A stretch of 5,064 nt of DNA, from NCBI GenBank assembly GCA_934307185.1, contig CAKRCJ010000189.1, forward strand, positions 1-5,064, given 5' to 3'. A model generated the notes under the pieces. It saw only the letters and a list, made by a program, of their open reading frames with translations, was not told the DNA's origin and searched no databases. Source of the stretch: an uncultured Roseburia sp. Its GTDB lineage: Bacteria > Bacillota > Clostridia > Lachnospirales > Lachnospiraceae. Shown in pieces: positions 4,622-5,064 of the stretch (its first letter is position 1; every line of letters begins with the position of its first letter). The position numbers were made by a program, and so were the translations under genes.

Positions 4622-5064
4622 CCATGTGGCAGGAATTGCGGCAGGAAATGGAAGAGCTTCTGCGGGCAGATACCGTGGTGTTGCGTATGAAAGTGAGTTA
4701 ATTATTGTAAAGCTTGGCATTCCAAAAGAAAATTCTTTTCCAAGGACAACGGAGTTAATGAAATCGGTGGATTTTTGCATATTACGTGCAAGGCAGTACG
4801 GAAAACCTGCAGCACTAAATTTAAGCTTTGGAAATAATTATGGCTCTCATTCCGGAACCTCACTTATTGAGACTTATTTAGATGATATGGCAAATTACTG
4901 GAAAACGTCAATTGTAATCGGAAGCGGGAATGAAGGAAGTGCTGCAACACATACATCCGGAGTTTTAACAGAAGGTGTGAGAGAAGAAAAAGAAATTGCA
5001 GTGGGCGCGTATGAAACAGCATTTAATTTGCAGATATGGAAAAGCTATGCAGACGATATTGACA
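4617..5064 (+). pseudogene. 3' part of an S8 (subtilisin-family) serine protease gene, cut at the catalytic-His motif and running off the window
   Basis: From 4617 the frame is open to the window edge (149 codons) and begins GTHVAGIAAGNGRASAGRYR, the sequence right after the catalytic His in the S8 motif G-H-G-T-H-V-A-G. Further on are ALNLSFGNNYG and IVIGSGNEGS; the Asn of GNEG matches the oxyanion-hole Asn. The catalytic-Ser region lies beyond the window, and the catalytic-Asp region would be upstream but is missing. Going backward in frame, the codons are TAT (Tyr), CGA (Arg) and a TAG stop at 4608-4610, so there is no start codon or fusion to the element. The sequence resembles clostridial S8 proteases, the broad group that includes the germination proteases CspA/B/C, though which subgroup is unknown. 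As it stands it cannot make a working protease. Excision of the element might restore it. Confidence 0.85.

Noticed and set aside
4848..4865. GTS in the protease fragment as the catalytic-serine motif
   Set aside because: It follows the NLSFG strand directly and precedes the oxyanion-hole GNEG. In the S8 fold the catalytic G-T-S comes well after that Asn, so it must lie beyond the window.
1..5064. CRISPR array, tRNA or rRNA genes, or insertion sequence ends
   Set aside because: No regularly spaced repeats, cloverleaf or rRNA-like sequence was seen, and no transposase is present.

Overview
The window is AT-rich with strong Gram-positive Shine-Dalgarno sequences (GGAGG, AAGGAG). Its proteins look like those of gut Clostridia, most likely Lachnospiraceae. 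That placement is inferred from protein style only. All supported genes lie on the + strand. The window appears to be the right-hand end of an integrated mobile element (prophage or integrative element), with a short piece of host chromosome at its right edge.

Positions 1-1531 hold five small, closely spaced phage-type genes: the 3' end of a small Trp-rich protein, a helix-turn-helix protein, two proteins of unknown function (one ending in a probable sliding-clamp-binding peptide), and an 86-aa phage-type protein. The boundaries between them share a related AT-rich inverted-repeat motif that carries or adjoins the stop codons. Positions 1532-1743 are non-coding but dense in signals: a 23-bp palindrome, a perfect Gram-positive LexA (SOS) box, and a leader with several hairpins. 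Some of these hairpins are mutually exclusive, and one can pair across the start codon of the next gene.

Positions 1744-2739 encode a complete tyrosine recombinase. After a 33-codon small ORF comes a sigma-A-like promoter with an inverted repeat between its -35 and -10 boxes. It drives a complete 535-aa large serine recombinase (2992-4599).

The element ends about 15 bp after the serine recombinase stop codon. The next sequence is the in-frame 3' part of an S8 (subtilisin-family) protease. It has no start codon, and the conserved homology begins at the Gly right after the catalytic His position. The simplest reading is that the serine recombinase integrated the element into the protease gene at the His motif. 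The 5' part of the gene should then lie at the far left end, outside the window. Precise excision could rebuild the protease, as with other recombinase-controlled gene interruptions. The tyrosine recombinase beside it, apparently under SOS and possibly RNA-level control, would be a second recombination system on the same element or the remnant of another one.
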